The notes under the pieces are model-generated. The model saw nothing but the letters and a program-made list of their open reading frames with translations. It was not told the DNA's origin and ran no database searches. 64,000 bases of DNA from Anastatus disparis (taxonomy: Eukaryota; Arthropoda; Insecta; Hymenoptera; Eupelmidae). The stretch is taken from contig JAFFSR010000004.1 in NCBI GenBank assembly GCA_017163975.1, forward strand, positions 6,696,001-6,760,000, read 5' to 3'. Below, one piece after another: positions 62,761 to 64,000 of the stretch. Each line of letters begins with the position of its first letter. Within the stretch, counting starts at the first letter, position 1. The translations under genes were made by a program, and so were the position numbers.

Positions 62761-64000
62761 AGTAATATCAACACATATACATGCATTTACCATTTTTTAA
62801 AAAAAAGGAGGGGCTGAAAATGTAGACAGCAGCGCCAGTGAATATACATATACATATAGGACCGTATGCACTTTGTTTGGGTACCCTTTTACATGAAATG
62901 GTTATTTATTTTGTTTGCAATTTAAATGTTAAATGTTTTAGAGTTTCTAATAATTAATTTCTGTGTTTGTTTATAAATATTTAAAAACTGTTAAACGGTG
63001 GTACTTAATTTTTAAAAAAATTGATTTAATTCATTTTTTGTCATAAAATTTGTATTTTATACAAATTACAAATTTTCCTAAATTGTAAAAAAAATCATGT
63101 ATGCAACATACTAAAATATTTTACAAATAAATAAACAGTAACAAATATTCAAATTATTATTCTAAATTTTAAGTTATAATATTTCAATCTAATAAATTTT
63201 AATTAATACAAGATTTATGTTTATATTTAACTTACTATACATTATAACTTTTTTCTATCATGTTATCAATTGTAATCAATTTTATTTTCTGTTATTTTAT
63301 AAATAAATATCTTACTGAGTGTCTTTCTCCAAAATAAAAAAATATTAATTTTTTATTATCAAAACTTTAATTTTGAAATAATTATTAAAAGTATTAGTTA
63401 AAACTTGAAATTTTACAACTATAGTAGTAATGTGCAATATTATAAGGTCTTGGTGCCTGAAATTGGAGTTCCGCTCATGATATTTGAAATTTGCCGTGAC
63501 TGGCCACTATTTGTCCTCCTCTTCTCTTTTCTTTCTTGTTCTTCATCTAGACGTATTCGAAAATTCGCAGAAGAGACATAGTCGCCCTCTAAACACTTAA
63601 ATTGTGCATCATTTTCATTCCATCAAATAAAAAAAACAACTTGCGACTTAAAAAAAAAAATAAAAAGTATTCCTGCGCGTGTGTAAACACATGTAGTATA
63701 CACATAACGTTTTTCTCCGTTATCAACTTTTGAAAGTCGATATCAGAATTTCTAATGTATCAACAGCTGATAAGTTAAAAAATTTAAACGGCGGGTTATT
63801 TAAAAAAGAACGCTCGCGCTTGCGCATAAAGCGACATGCACACGCATTTTTATTGCGCTTATACGCGTCGAATATTCGTCGAAGAAGGCAGGCAACACCG
63901 AACTATACCAGACAAAATTACCATTGTATCGTCACGACGGTCGAACAGAGAGGATCTTGTAATTACTTCTTCTCTCTAACAACCATATATATTCGTGGCT
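62761..64000. other. Upstream flank, no gene seen
   Basis: AT-rich to about 63450, then less AT-biased (63450-64000) with CTTCTTCT and CG-containing stretches. It may approach the promoter of the next gene. No coding exon identified. Confidence 0.4.

Overview
The window looks like nuclear DNA of an insect, most likely a hymenopteran and possibly a parasitoid wasp. It is strongly AT-rich, genes are sparse, and genes have short spliced exons with GT..AG introns. The conserved proteins (ATIC, insect-type membrane UDP-glycosyltransferases, Rho1) are animal and arthropod in character. The order-level call rests on overall character and not on a diagnostic marker. No rRNA, operon, CRISPR array or bacterial signal was seen.

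Layout. 1-4.4 kb is AT-rich, with one TIR-bounded element at 1379-3660. An intact, apparently intronless ATIC (592 aa) lies at 5314-7092 (+), with a probable 5'UTR intron. 7-12.9 kb is packed with inverted-repeat elements. 13.1-22.1 kb holds two tandem UDP-glycosyltransferase genes on the minus strand. The upstream copy (19400-22090) has five matching exons and encodes 531 aa. The downstream copy (13104-15302) has the same first four exons, base for base in length, but no recognisable final membrane-anchor exon. 22-33 kb is mostly repeats, including a non-LTR retrotransposon scrap and several foldback elements.

33.3-34.3 kb (-) holds a three-exon gene for an unrecognised 248-aa protein. Divergent from it, 35.8-39.2 kb (+) is a RecQ-type helicase in decay. 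One short element sits at an intron acceptor and another sits inside an exon flanked by TTAA. A frameshift and a stop follow. 42.9-49.4 kb (-) is one uninterrupted 2142-codon reading frame for a giant P-loop GTPase with two glycine-rich tracts and long helical stretches. A diverged scrap of its last codons and downstream flank lies at about 32.1-32.8 kb. 50.2-51.4 kb is a GC-containing TIR element with a CGAGTA minisatellite. 52.1-52.4 kb is a complete tRNA-derived SINE with an 11-bp target duplication.

The last part is the Rho1 small GTPase gene (-). Coding exons are 58575-58730, 57824-58207 and 56252-56290, and a 5'UTR exon ends at 62439. Its introns hold a near-perfect 59-bp hairpin and TTAA elements. 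The region downstream of its stop holds an inverted pair of a roughly 45-bp motif.

The unifying theme is short inverted-repeat (foldback) DNA elements. At least six are bounded by TTAA on both sides, the target signature of piggyBac-type transposition. The most unusual protein is the giant GTPase, which I cannot place in a named family. All homology statements come from reading the translations; no database search was run.
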